Source: DLKC01 sp002478885
Lineage (GTDB): Bacteria; Bacteroidota; Bacteroidia; Chitinophagales; Chitinophagaceae
NCBI GenBank assembly: GCA_046329585.1
Contig: JAXLUI010000002.1
Span: forward strand, 806,001 to 870,000
Length of the DNA: 64,000 nucleotides
Direction of reading: 5' to 3'
Part shown: positions 33,201 to 43,464 of the stretch, piece after piece
How positions within the stretch are numbered: position 1 is the stretch's first letter
Layout of the letters: each line of letters opens with the position of its first letter
Notes under the pieces: generated by a model
What the model was told of the DNA's origin: nothing
Database searches by the model: none
What the model saw: only the letters and a program-made list of their open reading frames with translations
Position numbers and translations under genes: made by a program

Positions 33201-34907
33201 ATGAAACCAGGCTCATCCATTATGAACGGGGCATTAAGAAAGACTGCGGTCTTTCTCGCGCTCATTGCCGTGCTGCTGACAGGCGCCTTGCTCTATTTCA
33301 AAAAAAATAAATTAAGTGATTTCAATCCATTGGTAAGAGAGAAGTTGCAATCACTCGTATCAACAGCTTCAGGCGGGCTCTACCGATTGACATTTGACAC
33401 CCTTATTGCAGATGTGGTAAATTCTACAGTGCTTATGAATAATGTGCAGCTTATCCCAGATACAATTTTCGCTGCAAGGCTCGATAGTATTGGCAGAAGA
33501 CCCGCAGATATTTTTACCATTTCGCTCAAACAACTTAAAGTAGAAGGTATTAATATCGACGATTTTCTGTCGAACAAAAAAATAGATCTCGACGTGCTTT
33601 ACCTGCAAGATCCTTCACTACGCATTGATCACAAAAAAACACAGGGCGTGGTTCCCAAAGAAGACACAGCAAGTGTGCAGACAGTTTACCAACTGATTGC
33701 TGCCCAAATGAACCGGGTAGCTGTAAAGAAAATATTCATTCAGCACATGAACGTAGACCACCACAGTTTTACGAAAGATGGCAACAAAAGTGCATCGCAT
33801 TTTAACGACGTAAACATACAATTTGATGATGTGCTGATCGACTCTGTTACCCAATATGACAGTACCCGGTTTCTTTATGCAAAGAATGCAAATATTTTCA
33901 TGAGTAAACTGCAATTCCCAACAGCTGACAGCCTGTACCTGGTAGATCTCGATACTGCTTCAATAGATGCAGCGCGGAGGCAACTCACTGTGGCAAGCCT
34001 GACCCTACGGCCCAAAGACAGCAAAGAAGCTTTCGAAAAAAAATTAGCTTTTGTAAAGGAGCGGTATAATGTAACGCTGGATCAAATCGCATTCAATGAT
34101 ATCGACTGGTGGAGCCTTGTCTCGGATGAATCTTTTGAAGCACACGATGCTGTAATCGGCAAGGCAAAAATTGATGTATATACAGATCGCAGATTACCAC
34201 CTTACCCCAAATCGAAGGTAGGCCGATACCCATCCCAGGTTGTGATGAAATCGCCATTGCTGCTTAACATACCGAAAATAACCATAGCCGATTGCAGCGT
34301 AATTTACACTGAAGTAAATGCAAAAACAGGCAGCCAGGGAAAGATCACCTTTGATAATTGCCAGGGCACCATAACCAATGTTACCAATGACAGTAATACA
34401 ATTCAGGTAAATCCGTATTTAAAAATAACGGCGAAAGGAAAGTTGATGAATACCGGTGACATACAAGCCGGCTTCAGTTTCGATATGCGCAAATACGAAA
34501 AGGGTGTTTTTACTGTTGATATGAGCCTTGGCCAAATGGATGCAACCATCCTCAACAGCGTTACGCAGCCACTTGGACTATTTAAAATTGAAAGTACACA
34601 AATACAATCGCTGTCAGCCCATATTGATGGAACAGACTACAATGGGAAAGGAAAAATAAAATTCATTTACAGCGGCATGAAGATCGAAATCCTGAAAGAC
34701 GAAGGGGACGGCACACAAAAAAAGAAAGGGTTTCTTTCTTTTATTGCAAATGCTTTCATTATTAAAGATGCCAATGAGTCTGCGACAAAAACCGCCACCT
34801 ATACCAGGGACATACATAAATCGTTCTTCAGCGTAATATGGAAAACGATACTCATTGGCATATTAAAAACCATTGGCTATGAAGAAGGCGCGGATAATGT
34901 AAAATAA
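33201..34907 (+). CDS. AsmA-like/DUF748-like inner-membrane-anchored protein
   Basis: 568 residues. A single N-terminal membrane anchor (about 13-31, TAVFLALIAVLLTGALLYF) is followed by a long extracytoplasmic region made of repeated beta-strands, with segments such as DTLIADVVNSTVLMNNVQLIPDT and VDLDTASIDAARRQLTVASLTL, and a C-terminal hydrophobic stretch near 549-560 (VIWKTILIGILKTIGY). The layout resembles AsmA/DUF748-type proteins that span the periplasm, and TamB is encoded 3.4 kb away. Family assignment is from pattern only; function unknown. Confidence 0.6.
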   Translation: MKPGSSIMNGALRKTAVFLALIAVLLTGALLYFKKNKLSDFNPLVREKLQSLVSTASGGLYRLTFDTLIADVVNSTVLMNNVQLIPDTIFAARLDSIGRRPADIFTISLKQLKVEGINIDDFLSNKKIDLDVLYLQDPSLRIDHKKTQGVVPKEDTASVQTVYQLIAAQMNRVAVKKIFIQHMNVDHHSFTKDGNKSASHFNDVNIQFDDVLIDSVTQYDSTRFLYAKNANIFMSKLQFPTADSLYLVDLDTASIDAARRQLTVASLTLRPKDSKEAFEKKLAFVKERYNVTLDQIAFNDIDWWSLVSDESFEAHDAVIGKAKIDVYTDRRLPPYPKSKVGRYPSQVVMKSPLLLNIPKITIADCSVIYTEVNAKTGSQGKITFDNCQGTITNVTNDSNTIQVNPYLKITAKGKLMNTGDIQAGFSFDMRKYEKGVFTVDMSLGQMDATILNSVTQPLGLFKIESTQIQSLSAHIDGTDYNGKGKIKFIYSGMKIEILKDEGDGTQKKKGFLSFIANAFIIKDANESATKTATYTRDIHKSFFSVIWKTILIGILKTIGYEEGADNVK

Positions 34908-34915
34908 CCTGCTCG

Positions 34916-35128
34916 TCACCTGGACTTTGGTTTAGCTTTTTTTGCCTGGCCGGCACTTTTCCTGGGAACCTTGGCTCCTTCCTTTCTTGCCTCAGATAAA
35001 CCAATGGCTACTGCCTGTTTGGGATTGGTGACCTTCTTCCCGCTTCTGCCGCTTTTCAGCGTTCCTTCTTTCATTTCTTCCATCGATTCCTTCACCTTCT
35101 CCTGCGATTTTTTTGAATACCTGGCCAT
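34916..35128 (-). CDS. Small Lys-rich protein (DUF6496-like)
   Basis: 70 residues from ATG 35128. Very basic: KSGRSGKKVTNPKQAVAIGLSEARKEGAKVP followed by a Lys/Ala/Pro-rich tail. The KVTNPKQAVAIGLSEAR motif is characteristic of a small conserved family (annotated DUF6496 or hypothetical) in Bacteroidota and Proteobacteria; the composition suggests nucleic-acid binding. Function unknown. Converges closely with the AsmA-like gene (8 bp). Confidence 0.7.
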   Translation of the reverse strand: MARYSKKSQEKVKESMEEMKEGTLKSGRSGKKVTNPKQAVAIGLSEARKEGAKVPRKSAGQAKKAKPKSR

Positions 35129-35243
35129 GTTAAAAATTTTAAATGAATAAAGTCTTTGAGTACCAAAATACTTGCCATAACAGCACTGAGCATTTCCGCA
35201 TTTCAGGCATATAGATTGTTTCCTCTTTCTAAACCTAAAAATT

Positions 35244-35750
35244 ATGGGAACCACAAAAAATCTCTATAAAGAAGAAGCCGTAGCCAAAATGAAAGAACTT
35301 GTTTCATCAGCAGGTATTTGCATGTTTGCAACCGCTCTGAAAGAACGGCCATTATCTGCAAGGCCAATGAGCACGGAAGAAGTCGATGAAGAAGGCAACC
35401 TATGGTTCCTGAGCAGGGACTCTAGCAGGAAGAATGCACAGATAAGCAAAGACAATGAAGTACAACTTTTTTACTCCAACAAAGACAAGGCTGAATTCCT
35501 GTCGGTGTATGGAAAAGCTTCTATTATAAAAGATAAGGATAAGGCGAAGCAGCTTTGGACCCCCATCGCAAAAAACTGGTTTGAGCAAGGTGTTGATGAT
35601 CCTGAACTGACTATCCTGAAAGTAACGCCTCATGAAGTGTATTATTGGGATACACAACACGGCAGAATGATTGCGATGCTAAAAATGCTGCAGGGTGCAT
35701 TTTCAGGCAAGGGAGCTGACGATGGCGTAATGGGTAAAATAAGCCTGTAG
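35244..35750 (+). CDS. Pyridoxamine-5'-phosphate-oxidase-fold general stress protein
   Basis: 168 residues, split-barrel flavin-binding fold (Pyrid_ox_like, related to Bacillus general stress protein 26). Motifs: CMFATALKERPLSARPMSTEEVDEEGNLWFLS near 25-57, then NAQISKDNEVQLFYSNKDKAEFLSVYGKA. Members bind FMN or similar cofactors; the physiological reaction is unknown. Divergent to the DUF6496-like gene; its stop is followed by a degenerate repeat arm. Confidence 0.85.
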   Translation: MGTTKNLYKEEAVAKMKELVSSAGICMFATALKERPLSARPMSTEEVDEEGNLWFLSRDSSRKNAQISKDNEVQLFYSNKDKAEFLSVYGKASIIKDKDKAKQLWTPIAKNWFEQGVDDPELTILKVTPHEVYYWDTQHGRMIAMLKMLQGAFSGKGADDGVMGKISL

Positions 35751-35789
35751 CCTGCAGGCAGCTGATTGCCGCATTGTTATTATGCAGGT

Positions 35790-35840
35790 GAACGGATTGC
35801 GACGCAAGGTACGATGCTATGAAACAGTACAGCCGGTATC
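35790..35840 (-). repeat. Dispersed repeat, degenerate single arm
   Basis: Core remnant TTGCGACGCAA at 35797-35807 followed by the conserved spacer and block GATGCTATGAAACAGTACAG and a CCGG outer motif near 35831. 50 bp past the TamL stop (35857, minus strand), sense to it, and 47 bp past the stress-protein stop. Confidence 0.7.
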
Positions 35841-35856
35841 ATTTATTGAAAAGGGG

Positions 35857-38154
35857 CTAGAAGGGATAGCCGATGGCGAGATTGAAAACAAGATTTTCTT
35901 TTCGCCAGTCGCTGCTCCCAAAATTAATTTCATCAAACACCCATCTTGATCCGGACGGCAGGTATGGTTTGCGCACGGGAAAAGCTGCATCGAGTCTCAA
36001 CACGATAATATTGAAATCGAGTCGTAGCCCCGCACCCACGCCGACCGCGACCTCTGATAGAAAAGCATTGGAAAACTTTGCCCCCGGGCGTAGAGAATCT
36101 TCCCTTACCGTCCACGTATTTCCCGCATCAATAAACAACGCACCACGCACGACGGAAAATAATTTAGCACGATACTCCGTATTGGCTTCAATTTTTATAT
36201 CGCCAGGTTGCTCGGGCAAATAACCAACGACTTTTGGATTGCCGCCGTAATAACTGCCAGGCCCGAGTGATCGCGAACTGAAGGCACGGATATCACTTGT
36301 GCCGCCTGCAAAAAATTCTTTTACAAAAGGCATGGTATTGCTGTTTCCATACGCGTAGCCGATACCGCCGATAGCCCGGCTTGCCAGCATATTATATTTC
36401 CCAAAACGCAGGTAATGCCGAAACTCAACCTGTGTTCTTATAAATTGCGAAATAGGTGTATTGAAGAGACTGATCGTTTTTCCTTTGTTTATATTGGCAC
36501 CTCCGATCAGCCCGATCAGATTACCGGATAGTTCCAGGCTGCCATTAAAATAAAAATTGTTTTTCCTGTAATTCGGTTCATTCTGCGAATTGTAATTAAA
36601 ATTATAGCTGGAACCGATAATAAACTGCCGCTCGATGCTTCGTGCAAGGGCGAGGTTGGTATCGAGCTGCCGCTGAAAGGAGTCAGTGATGTTGGACGGC
36701 CTCACATAGGCAATGGCGATAACATTTAACTGGTGCTCCTTCTTAACGTTTTCCTTCCAGACATAACCGGTATTTAAATGAGAAGAGGTGAGGGTGTACT
36801 GATCGGTTCTGTTATAAAATTCAAACCCCGGATTGAACACTGTCTTGGGAACAAAGCCGCTATTGGTTTCAAACCTGAACGGCGAAAGAATTCGCGGCAC
36901 ATAAAGGTTAACATCGGTGCCAAGCCTGTTGGTATAAACCCTCGACGACGAATTGAGTATTTGCCTTTCCATACCGCCATAAACGCTTACGGTAAGCAGT
37001 TCTGCACCTTTTAACAGGTTCCTGTTTTTCCACGTAACCGAAAGCTCGCCACCGTTTGAGCTATTTGATTTGGTAATAGCCGATGCTTCAAAACGAATGG
37101 ATTTTTTGTCTGTTGGCGTCAGGTAATAAAATGCGTTGAGGTAATTTCCCTTCACGGTATCAACATCTTCAAACCGCACTTTTACGAATTTATAAACCCC
37201 CAGCGTAATAAGTCTGTTGAGCGAAAGATCATGATCCTTTCTTTTATAAAGATCGCCGGGTTTGAAGATTAACGCACGGCTGAAAATTTTTGGCTGAAAT
37301 TTCTGCTCAGGGTCAACGATGGTATAGCCACTATATTTTATTGCATTGTTCGTGGTTAGATTGGTGTCAGATTGGATATCGTAATCCGCATACACTACCA
37401 CATCATTGATGCGATACTGTTCTTTTGCTTTAGACGCGGTTTCCGCTTTTATACGCACATCAATATTCACCTGCTGATTACCAACAGTTGAATCCACCTT
37501 CATAAACAGGTAATCGGGACTAAAATAATAATATCCGTGTTGTTTCAGGTTCTTATCAATCCGGTCTCTTTCATTTTTTATAACATCGAGATCATAGGGC
37601 CTTCCCTTTTTTAGAAAGCTCCATTTTTTTATTTTTTGTATTTGTTTAGCAAGGGCGCCCGAATCGTTCGGAAAACTAACGGCAGCAATCGTATATTGCT
37701 TGCCAATCTCGGCAGTATACACCGATTTGATCTTTTTATTTTTCGATATGGTATCTAAAGTAACAGTATCGTGAAAATAACCCCTGTTCTCCAGCCTGTT
37801 TTGAAATACGGCCCTGTTTTTCTCAGCGGCCTTTTGCGAATACAAAACAGGCGCCTCCCCCACTTTATATTTTAGCCAATGCCGCAACCCTTTCTTTTCC
37901 GGCGTGCCCGCAAAATTGTACACCCAGAGTTTAACCGGCATCCCTAACACTTTCGAATTGGGTTTAGGCCTCGCAAGGCTTTCCAATTCTGTTTTTATCT
38001 CTTTTTTTTGCTTCTTCGATATGTTCGCCGTTGAATGAATATTAACTTCAGCCCCTGTGTATAGACGCTGGTTGTCCTTAAGGTTTTTAGTGCTGCTGCA
38101 TGATGCGGCGAACACGACTGCCAGTATAACGTAACATAATTTCAGCTTATCCAT
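35857..38154 (-). CDS. tamL: TamL: lipoprotein BamA/TamA-family outer-membrane protein
   Basis: 765 residues. Signal ends in a lipobox FAASC with Cys19, the feature that distinguishes Bacteroidota TamL from proteobacterial TamA. Then POTRA-like repeats (about 30-330, including YTGAEVNIHS, RGYFHDTV, VKVRFEDVDTVKG) and a C-terminal 16-strand Omp85 barrel (about 390-765) with the conserved RAFSSRSLGPGSYYGG region and a terminal FNLAIGYPF. It works with TamB in the passage of proteins or lipids to the outer membrane. tamB is directly upstream (149 bp gap), so they form one unit interrupted by a repeat arm. Confidence 0.9.
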   Translation of the reverse strand: MDKLKLCYVILAVVFAASCSSTKNLKDNQRLYTGAEVNIHSTANISKKQKKEIKTELESLARPKPNSKVLGMPVKLWVYNFAGTPEKKGLRHWLKYKVGEAPVLYSQKAAEKNRAVFQNRLENRGYFHDTVTLDTISKNKKIKSVYTAEIGKQYTIAAVSFPNDSGALAKQIQKIKKWSFLKKGRPYDLDVIKNERDRIDKNLKQHGYYYFSPDYLFMKVDSTVGNQQVNIDVRIKAETASKAKEQYRINDVVVYADYDIQSDTNLTTNNAIKYSGYTIVDPEQKFQPKIFSRALIFKPGDLYKRKDHDLSLNRLITLGVYKFVKVRFEDVDTVKGNYLNAFYYLTPTDKKSIRFEASAITKSNSSNGGELSVTWKNRNLLKGAELLTVSVYGGMERQILNSSSRVYTNRLGTDVNLYVPRILSPFRFETNSGFVPKTVFNPGFEFYNRTDQYTLTSSHLNTGYVWKENVKKEHQLNVIAIAYVRPSNITDSFQRQLDTNLALARSIERQFIIGSSYNFNYNSQNEPNYRKNNFYFNGSLELSGNLIGLIGGANINKGKTISLFNTPISQFIRTQVEFRHYLRFGKYNMLASRAIGGIGYAYGNSNTMPFVKEFFAGGTSDIRAFSSRSLGPGSYYGGNPKVVGYLPEQPGDIKIEANTEYRAKLFSVVRGALFIDAGNTWTVREDSLRPGAKFSNAFLSEVAVGVGAGLRLDFNIIVLRLDAAFPVRKPYLPSGSRWVFDEINFGSSDWRKENLVFNLAIGYPF

Positions 38155-38214
38155 TTTATCATTGCTTGGTGTTTTTCAAATAGCACGTGCCACACTTTTT
38201 TGCCCGCGTGAAAG

Positions 38215-38275
38215 GTCTTTTGTACCCGGCGCCCGCATCCCGGGTCATCGTCCCTTGCGTCGCACACTTCAACAG
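38215..38275 (+). repeat. Dispersed repeat, single arm
   Basis: TTGCGTCGCACACTTC at 38255-38270 with outer ACCCGGC at 38224-38230. Located in the tamB-tamL gap, 35 bp past the tamB stop (38304) but oriented opposite to it, i.e. towards the plus strand. One of three copies that break the orientation rule. Confidence 0.7.
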
Positions 38276-38303
38276 CAGTGCTTACATCAGCCAGGATCAT
38301 TGA

Positions 38304-41300
38304 CTATTTTTTTATGGTCGCTTTCTTTTCGGCAAGCTTTTTCTTTTTTACCTTTTTTCCTTCAAACAATTCTTTAAACTCGTTGTAGTCAAGCGTAAAA
38401 ATGAAACTCAATCCTGTTTCCACTACCTCTCCTTCTATTACGCCTTCGTATTCGTTTTTCCGGTAGGCACGCAGTTTATAGCGGCCATCTTTACTCACTT
38501 TGTAATCCACCGCTACATCACCCGCAATGGTCGATGCGCTTCGGTTAGTGTTGGAGGGTCCTTCAAGTTCGAAGTTGCTCCCGACGTATACCGATAAGCG
38601 GTCGTTCAATAATCTTTTTGAAACACCAACCGTAAAATCCGTACGATAGGCATCAGTGCCTGAAGCGTAATCCTGTTCAGAATTAAGATCGAAAGTGAGA
38701 TCGACACCTTTTATAAGCGAACCTGCAAGCTGGTTTAACTGATCGGTTAATATCCTGCTTGCGCTTTGTCTTGCGATATCTTCAGCTCCACCGCCACCCG
38801 ACGCACTTACAAATGGATTTTCCGCAACAAAACGGTTCAGTAAAAGCAAAGCAAAAACCTGCTTATTCAATTCTGATTCATCAGCTCTAACCTGCTGCAG
38901 TTTGCTATCCACATCCGGCCATCGTGACAACTCATCTTCTGGCAGATTAATATCGAATGTGATAATCGGCTTAAGCAATTCACCCTTCATATGAAGGACA
39001 ACCTGGAACGGGAGCTTTTGCTTAAAAGTGTTGATCTCTGTCGTTGAACGCCCGGCGAGCTGAGATTGCACAAGGTCGATCGGCGCAGCCTTGGCAAGGT
39101 ATACCGCGCTGATGTCGATATTGGCTTGCTTCGGATCTCCCGTCCACGTTATTACGCTGCCTTGCTGTATTTCGAATTTTCTTTTAAGCACTGTTAAAGA
39201 AACCTGGTAAGAACCCTGGCGCAATTCATAATTGCCGGTAAGACTTACCTTACCGCTCTTATCAATGCCACCGGTAAGGTCGGCCTGCCCTTTTACGGTT
39301 AGCGCATCCCCGTTTCTTTCATCAATAACAAGAGTAAAAGCTGCTGCAGTATCGGTTTCAATTGTTGCTGCCACATCAATTCCTTTCAATTCGACCCTGT
39401 TACTGAGCGTATCAATAAAGCTTTTCACCGTTAAGCTGTCAGCCGGTTGATCCTTATCTTCAAAAACGACCACGCCTTTGCGGTCCTGTACTTCCGGATT
39501 CTCCGATGGAAGCACAAGCGTGAAATTGGTTTCCTTATTAACATGGATGTCGGCATTCACTTTTGGAGATTCCATGCTGCCTTCCATTTTGATATTGCTG
39601 GTTACATTCAGCTTTCCGTAGAAAGGCTTGTTGGTGCCTTGCGGTGCGTTAACAAGCACAAAATCCTCCGCGTCGAGGGTAAGCGCAAACCGGTAGTTTT
39701 TAAAATCCTCGGTTAAGACGTCGCCGTTAATAACAGCTTTGTTCGAAGCAGAATCAAGCAACGTAAAATTGTCAAAATGAATTCCCGACCCGTTGACGAT
39801 AATTTTTTCGTTTGATAGTTTAAACGCTTCACCTGAAATTGTTGGTACAACAGACGCATCCGCAAAAGTCAATTCGCCATTTACCGAAGGTTTGGCCGTG
39901 GTTCCTGCGATACTTATATCGCCTTTTAAAAAGCCCTTTATACTATCAACCTGGCCTGCAGCAAAAGGCTTTACCATGGCAAGGTTTAGCTGCTGCATCG
40001 CAAGTTTCAGATCAATCCGGCCTTCACCTGTATAATACATCCCATCCAGCTTTACATCGTTGTTGTTTCCCTGCAACGAAACATGTGCTGCAAAAGCATT
40101 AGCCTGTTCGTTGTTTACTTTTACGGCAAGATCACCGAGCGAATCCTTATTGTAGGTAATATTATTTACCTGCAGGTCGGAAGTAAAGACCGGCGCTGTT
40201 GCTATATTTTTTACAACAAAATTTCCGTTGATATTACCATCCAGGTTTAGCGCTGTCTGGTTGGCTATTTTGGTAATTGTTCCAATCTTGAAATCTTTGA
40301 AGTCTGCCCTTACAGGCGCATTAACCTCATTCGGTGTGCTATTGATACTGAGCGACTGCTCATTGCTGCTGAGTTTAAAATGGTAAACCAAAAGGCCTGA
40401 AGAGTCGTACTGTATATAATTGTCAGCAGTCATACTCCACGGCTCATAATTCAAAATCAATGAATCAGGTCTCATTGTAAATCTTACACCTGCAGGTACC
40501 TGCCTGAGCAGACCGCCAAAACTGTATTGAGATTGTTTTTTCGAATCCTTTATATCGAGAAAGAAGTTGGCCTGGTTATTTGCGAGTATACCCCGAAGTG
40601 CTGTCTGGTGAAGATTAAAACTGTTGCTTCGGGCATTTTGCAATTCTAGGCCAAAGAGGAAGCCACGGCTGGCGCTGTTGGCGAAAATGTTTATACTATC
40701 AGCCTGGAGATCGTTGTAAACAACTTTCCTGCTTCGTAAAGAAGCATCCAGTCTTGCGGTAGAACTATTGTATTGTCCATCCAAAACAATGGTATCGCTA
40801 CCGTTTAGTGCAGGCACAAACTGGAGCAGCGTACTGTTTGGCTCGGCAACGGCATGAAACTGAAAATGCTGTTCCGCAATATCCCCGACTGTGTCCGCAG
40901 AAGCCAAATGATAATATTGGCTGATCGTTTTTTCTATCGAAGGCACAAGTTTGGTCAACTGGTATTTTCCTGTGAGGTCTGCACGAAGAGCACCTGCCAC
41001 GTACAAATGCAGGCTGTCGGCTAATGCATCGGCCGATGATATTACCACAATTGAATCTGCATGCATACTTCTGCCGGCCGCAGTGAACCGTATGTCGTTC
41101 ACAAAAATTTTCCCATTCAAAGAATCAGGGTCGGCAACGGGAATAGTTGCATCTATTCGTGCGTGAAAAGCCACCGTGTCTGCTACCAGGTTAAGCGCGT
41201 GAAGGTTAATTGTATCAAGCTGCATTTTCACCTGCAGTGCCGGGTATTTATTACGCAGATTTGCTGATGCATCGAGGTCGAAGCGGATATTATTGTCATT

Positions 41301-43307
41301 CATCCCGCCATCCAGTTTCAATAGCCCCTCGTCCAGGTTACCTGCAAGTGTGAGATCTTGATAATTATAGTTCTTAATGACAGCAGAAAGTACCTGAACA
41401 TTGAAGTCGCCGTCACCATGTCTTACATCCAGCCCATTGCCATTAGCGTCGATATGCATGCTAACCTTTCCAAATAAACTATCCTGGCCAAGCACATAGC
41501 CTGCGTTAAAGTTTTTCAGGTTAGCTTTTAACCGGTAAGCCTCTTGTGCATTTAATGATGCAATCGCATCAATATTACCACTGGAAGTTTTTAAATGGAG
41601 TTGGGTATTAAAATCTTTCATGCTTCCGTTAAAAAAACCAGTAACGGAAAATGTCTCCGGTAACCTGGTTCGGGCAGGAAGCACTCTTGAGGGAATGAAT
41701 CGATATATATCTTTTTTGGTGCCGGCAAGGGAGGTAATATTGATATGGTAGACAGCCCGGGCGGCATCGGGCAGGCCACGTATTGTTCCGGCAAGGTTGA
41801 CATAAGTGCTCCCCAACCCACTTAACTCAAAGGCTGGGATTGAAAGGTTTTTCAACTGGCCTTTAATACTACTGTTCAACCTGAGTACAGCCTGCTCATA
41901 TCCCTTTAAATTCGGGGCAAGCATCGGGGCAAAAATCAAAACATCTTTAATCGCAATACTGCAATGGTCAAGGTTTGCTTCGACATATACATCGCCCGGT
42001 TGTTTAGTTAAGGAAGCAAGGGAAGTATACCTCACCAATATGTTGTTCTTAAGCAGTGTTTCATCTGTTTGCAATAAAATGTTTTCCAGGTATGCGGCGG
42101 TGTCGGTATATAAAAATGTTGCCTGGAATTTTTTCAGGTGTGCGCCACGTTGCTCTCTGAACGACAGGTCATTGATATTACCCTTGTATGTTGAAGGCTT
42201 TAATACAAGCCCGTTTGCCACGAGGTTAAAACTATCGATGAATAAGTGGCTGTAGTCGATGCCGCTTTTTGCAACAGCTATATTATTGTCGTCGTATGCC
42301 AGCTGGTTATTGCGCAATTTCAAATTAGCTATCTCAAATTGCCATGGGCTGGCTGGCGCTTCTTTACCAGGGCTTACACTGTCTGCCCCAGCTCTGACTG
42401 ATTTACCCAGGGTAATTTTTGATTGACAGTTGTTTAAAACAAAATCCTTTAACGCAACATGGGTATTTTGCAAATCAATTTGGGAAGGGTGGGTATTCAA
42501 TTCGCCAATATTAACTGCCGCGAACATTGACCCCACATCATCAGTATAATTGACCCGTACTTGCTTTAATAATACACTGCCTATTTTTATCGCTGGATTT
42601 ACGACGCCCGTTGTTGCAGGCTGAGCAACGTTGACGATCGGCAGCCGACCGGTCGCCGGGTAAAGATGCACCTCCGAAACCAGGTCTTGTATAACGATAT
42701 CTTTAATGTCGAATATTTGTTGATCGGGATCAAAACGCTTTACCTCCGTTTCAAAATTGCCAAGCTTCAAAGATGCGGCGTTACCGGCAGCATCATCACG
42801 ATACACAGCGTTGATATTTTTCAAAACAACTTTACCAATATTAAACTTCATCCTGGCCGAGCTGTCTTGCGGGCTTGGTTGCGATGGCGGCTCAGTTGCA
42901 AATGCCTTTACGATATAATCATAATTGAAGACCGTATCAGTATTCAATCTATGGACGTTTAAACTGATCCCATTTAACGAAAGGTATTGCACGTTCACCT
43001 CATTGCTCAATAATTTAAATAAGGCAATATCAACTCTAAGCTCCTTTCCATAAAGCAGCGTATCTTTTTGCTGATCTTCAAAAAAAACGTTTTCAAGTAC
43101 AATGCGCTTGGGAAAAGCGATGGAAAGTTTTTCAATTTCAACTTTGGTCTTTATTTTATTTTCGAGGTAAACAACAATCTTTTCACGTGCATAATCCTGC
43201 ACCGCCGGAATTTGGATAAGTATGTATACCAGCAGAAGTAAAAGAATAATACATCCGAGTATCCATGCAAGTATTTTTAGAAACTTCCTGGCTATTTTTT
43301 TCAACAC
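38304..43307 (-). CDS. tamB: TamB-like translocation and assembly module protein
   Basis: 1667 residues, one N-terminal transmembrane helix (about 8-28) and a very long beta-rich periplasmic region with a C-terminal TamB/DUF490 domain (about 1200-1640). Motifs include repeated DLAVKVNNEQANAF-type strands, GTTAKPSVNGELTFADASVVPT and VDLTFDLNSEQDYASGTDAYRTDFTVGVSKRLLNDRLSVYVG near the end. Bridges the inner membrane and TamL; in current models it also moves phospholipids. A low-complexity Lys-rich tail (KKVKKKKLAEKKATIKK) ends the protein. First gene of the tamB-tamL pair. Confidence 0.92.
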   Translation of the reverse strand: MLKKIARKFLKILAWILGCIILLLLLVYILIQIPAVQDYAREKIVVYLENKIKTKVEIEKLSIAFPKRIVLENVFFEDQQKDTLLYGKELRVDIALFKLLSNEVNVQYLSLNGISLNVHRLNTDTVFNYDYIVKAFATEPPSQPSPQDSSARMKFNIGKVVLKNINAVYRDDAAGNAASLKLGNFETEVKRFDPDQQIFDIKDIVIQDLVSEVHLYPATGRLPIVNVAQPATTGVVNPAIKIGSVLLKQVRVNYTDDVGSMFAAVNIGELNTHPSQIDLQNTHVALKDFVLNNCQSKITLGKSVRAGADSVSPGKEAPASPWQFEIANLKLRNNQLAYDDNNIAVAKSGIDYSHLFIDSFNLVANGLVLKPSTYKGNINDLSFREQRGAHLKKFQATFLYTDTAAYLENILLQTDETLLKNNILVRYTSLASLTKQPGDVYVEANLDHCSIAIKDVLIFAPMLAPNLKGYEQAVLRLNSSIKGQLKNLSIPAFELSGLGSTYVNLAGTIRGLPDAARAVYHINITSLAGTKKDIYRFIPSRVLPARTRLPETFSVTGFFNGSMKDFNTQLHLKTSSGNIDAIASLNAQEAYRLKANLKNFNAGYVLGQDSLFGKVSMHIDANGNGLDVRHGDGDFNVQVLSAVIKNYNYQDLTLAGNLDEGLLKLDGGMNDNNIRFDLDASANLRNKYPALQVKMQLDTINLHALNLVADTVAFHARIDATIPVADPDSLNGKIFVNDIRFTAAGRSMHADSIVVISSADALADSLHLYVAGALRADLTGKYQLTKLVPSIEKTISQYYHLASADTVGDIAEQHFQFHAVAEPNSTLLQFVPALNGSDTIVLDGQYNSSTARLDASLRSRKVVYNDLQADSINIFANSASRGFLFGLELQNARSNSFNLHQTALRGILANNQANFFLDIKDSKKQSQYSFGGLLRQVPAGVRFTMRPDSLILNYEPWSMTADNYIQYDSSGLLVYHFKLSSNEQSLSINSTPNEVNAPVRADFKDFKIGTITKIANQTALNLDGNINGNFVVKNIATAPVFTSDLQVNNITYNKDSLGDLAVKVNNEQANAFAAHVSLQGNNNDVKLDGMYYTGEGRIDLKLAMQQLNLAMVKPFAAGQVDSIKGFLKGDISIAGTTAKPSVNGELTFADASVVPTISGEAFKLSNEKIIVNGSGIHFDNFTLLDSASNKAVINGDVLTEDFKNYRFALTLDAEDFVLVNAPQGTNKPFYGKLNVTSNIKMEGSMESPKVNADIHVNKETNFTLVLPSENPEVQDRKGVVVFEDKDQPADSLTVKSFIDTLSNRVELKGIDVAATIETDTAAAFTLVIDERNGDALTVKGQADLTGGIDKSGKVSLTGNYELRQGSYQVSLTVLKRKFEIQQGSVITWTGDPKQANIDISAVYLAKAAPIDLVQSQLAGRSTTEINTFKQKLPFQVVLHMKGELLKPIITFDINLPEDELSRWPDVDSKLQQVRADESELNKQVFALLLLNRFVAENPFVSASGGGGAEDIARQSASRILTDQLNQLAGSLIKGVDLTFDLNSEQDYASGTDAYRTDFTVGVSKRLLNDRLSVYVGSNFELEGPSNTNRSASTIAGDVAVDYKVSKDGRYKLRAYRKNEYEGVIEGEVVETGLSFIFTLDYNEFKELFEGKKVKKKKLAEKKATIKK

Positions 43308-43324
43308 TTATTTTTCTTAGTATT

Positions 43325-43340
43325 TGCAAATGATATACCA
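43325..43340 (-). promoter_or_regulatory. Candidate sigma-54 promoter upstream of tamB
   Basis: Minus strand TGGTATATCATTTGCA: TGG, GC at 10-base spacing and a perfect TTGCA. The match is good, but the transcript would start only ~7 bases before ATG 43307, so translation initiation is hard to explain unless the true start differs. Confidence 0.35.
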
Positions 43341-43464
43341 GAGCAACCCGCTTAAAGCATCGATTAACATTGTCAATAGCTGCCGGTAGCAGAAAGCATC
43401 TTACAGGATTTTCTTAATGAGACGGTGCGATGGATTCTCTGTAAGGCTGCTGCGCAATGACATA

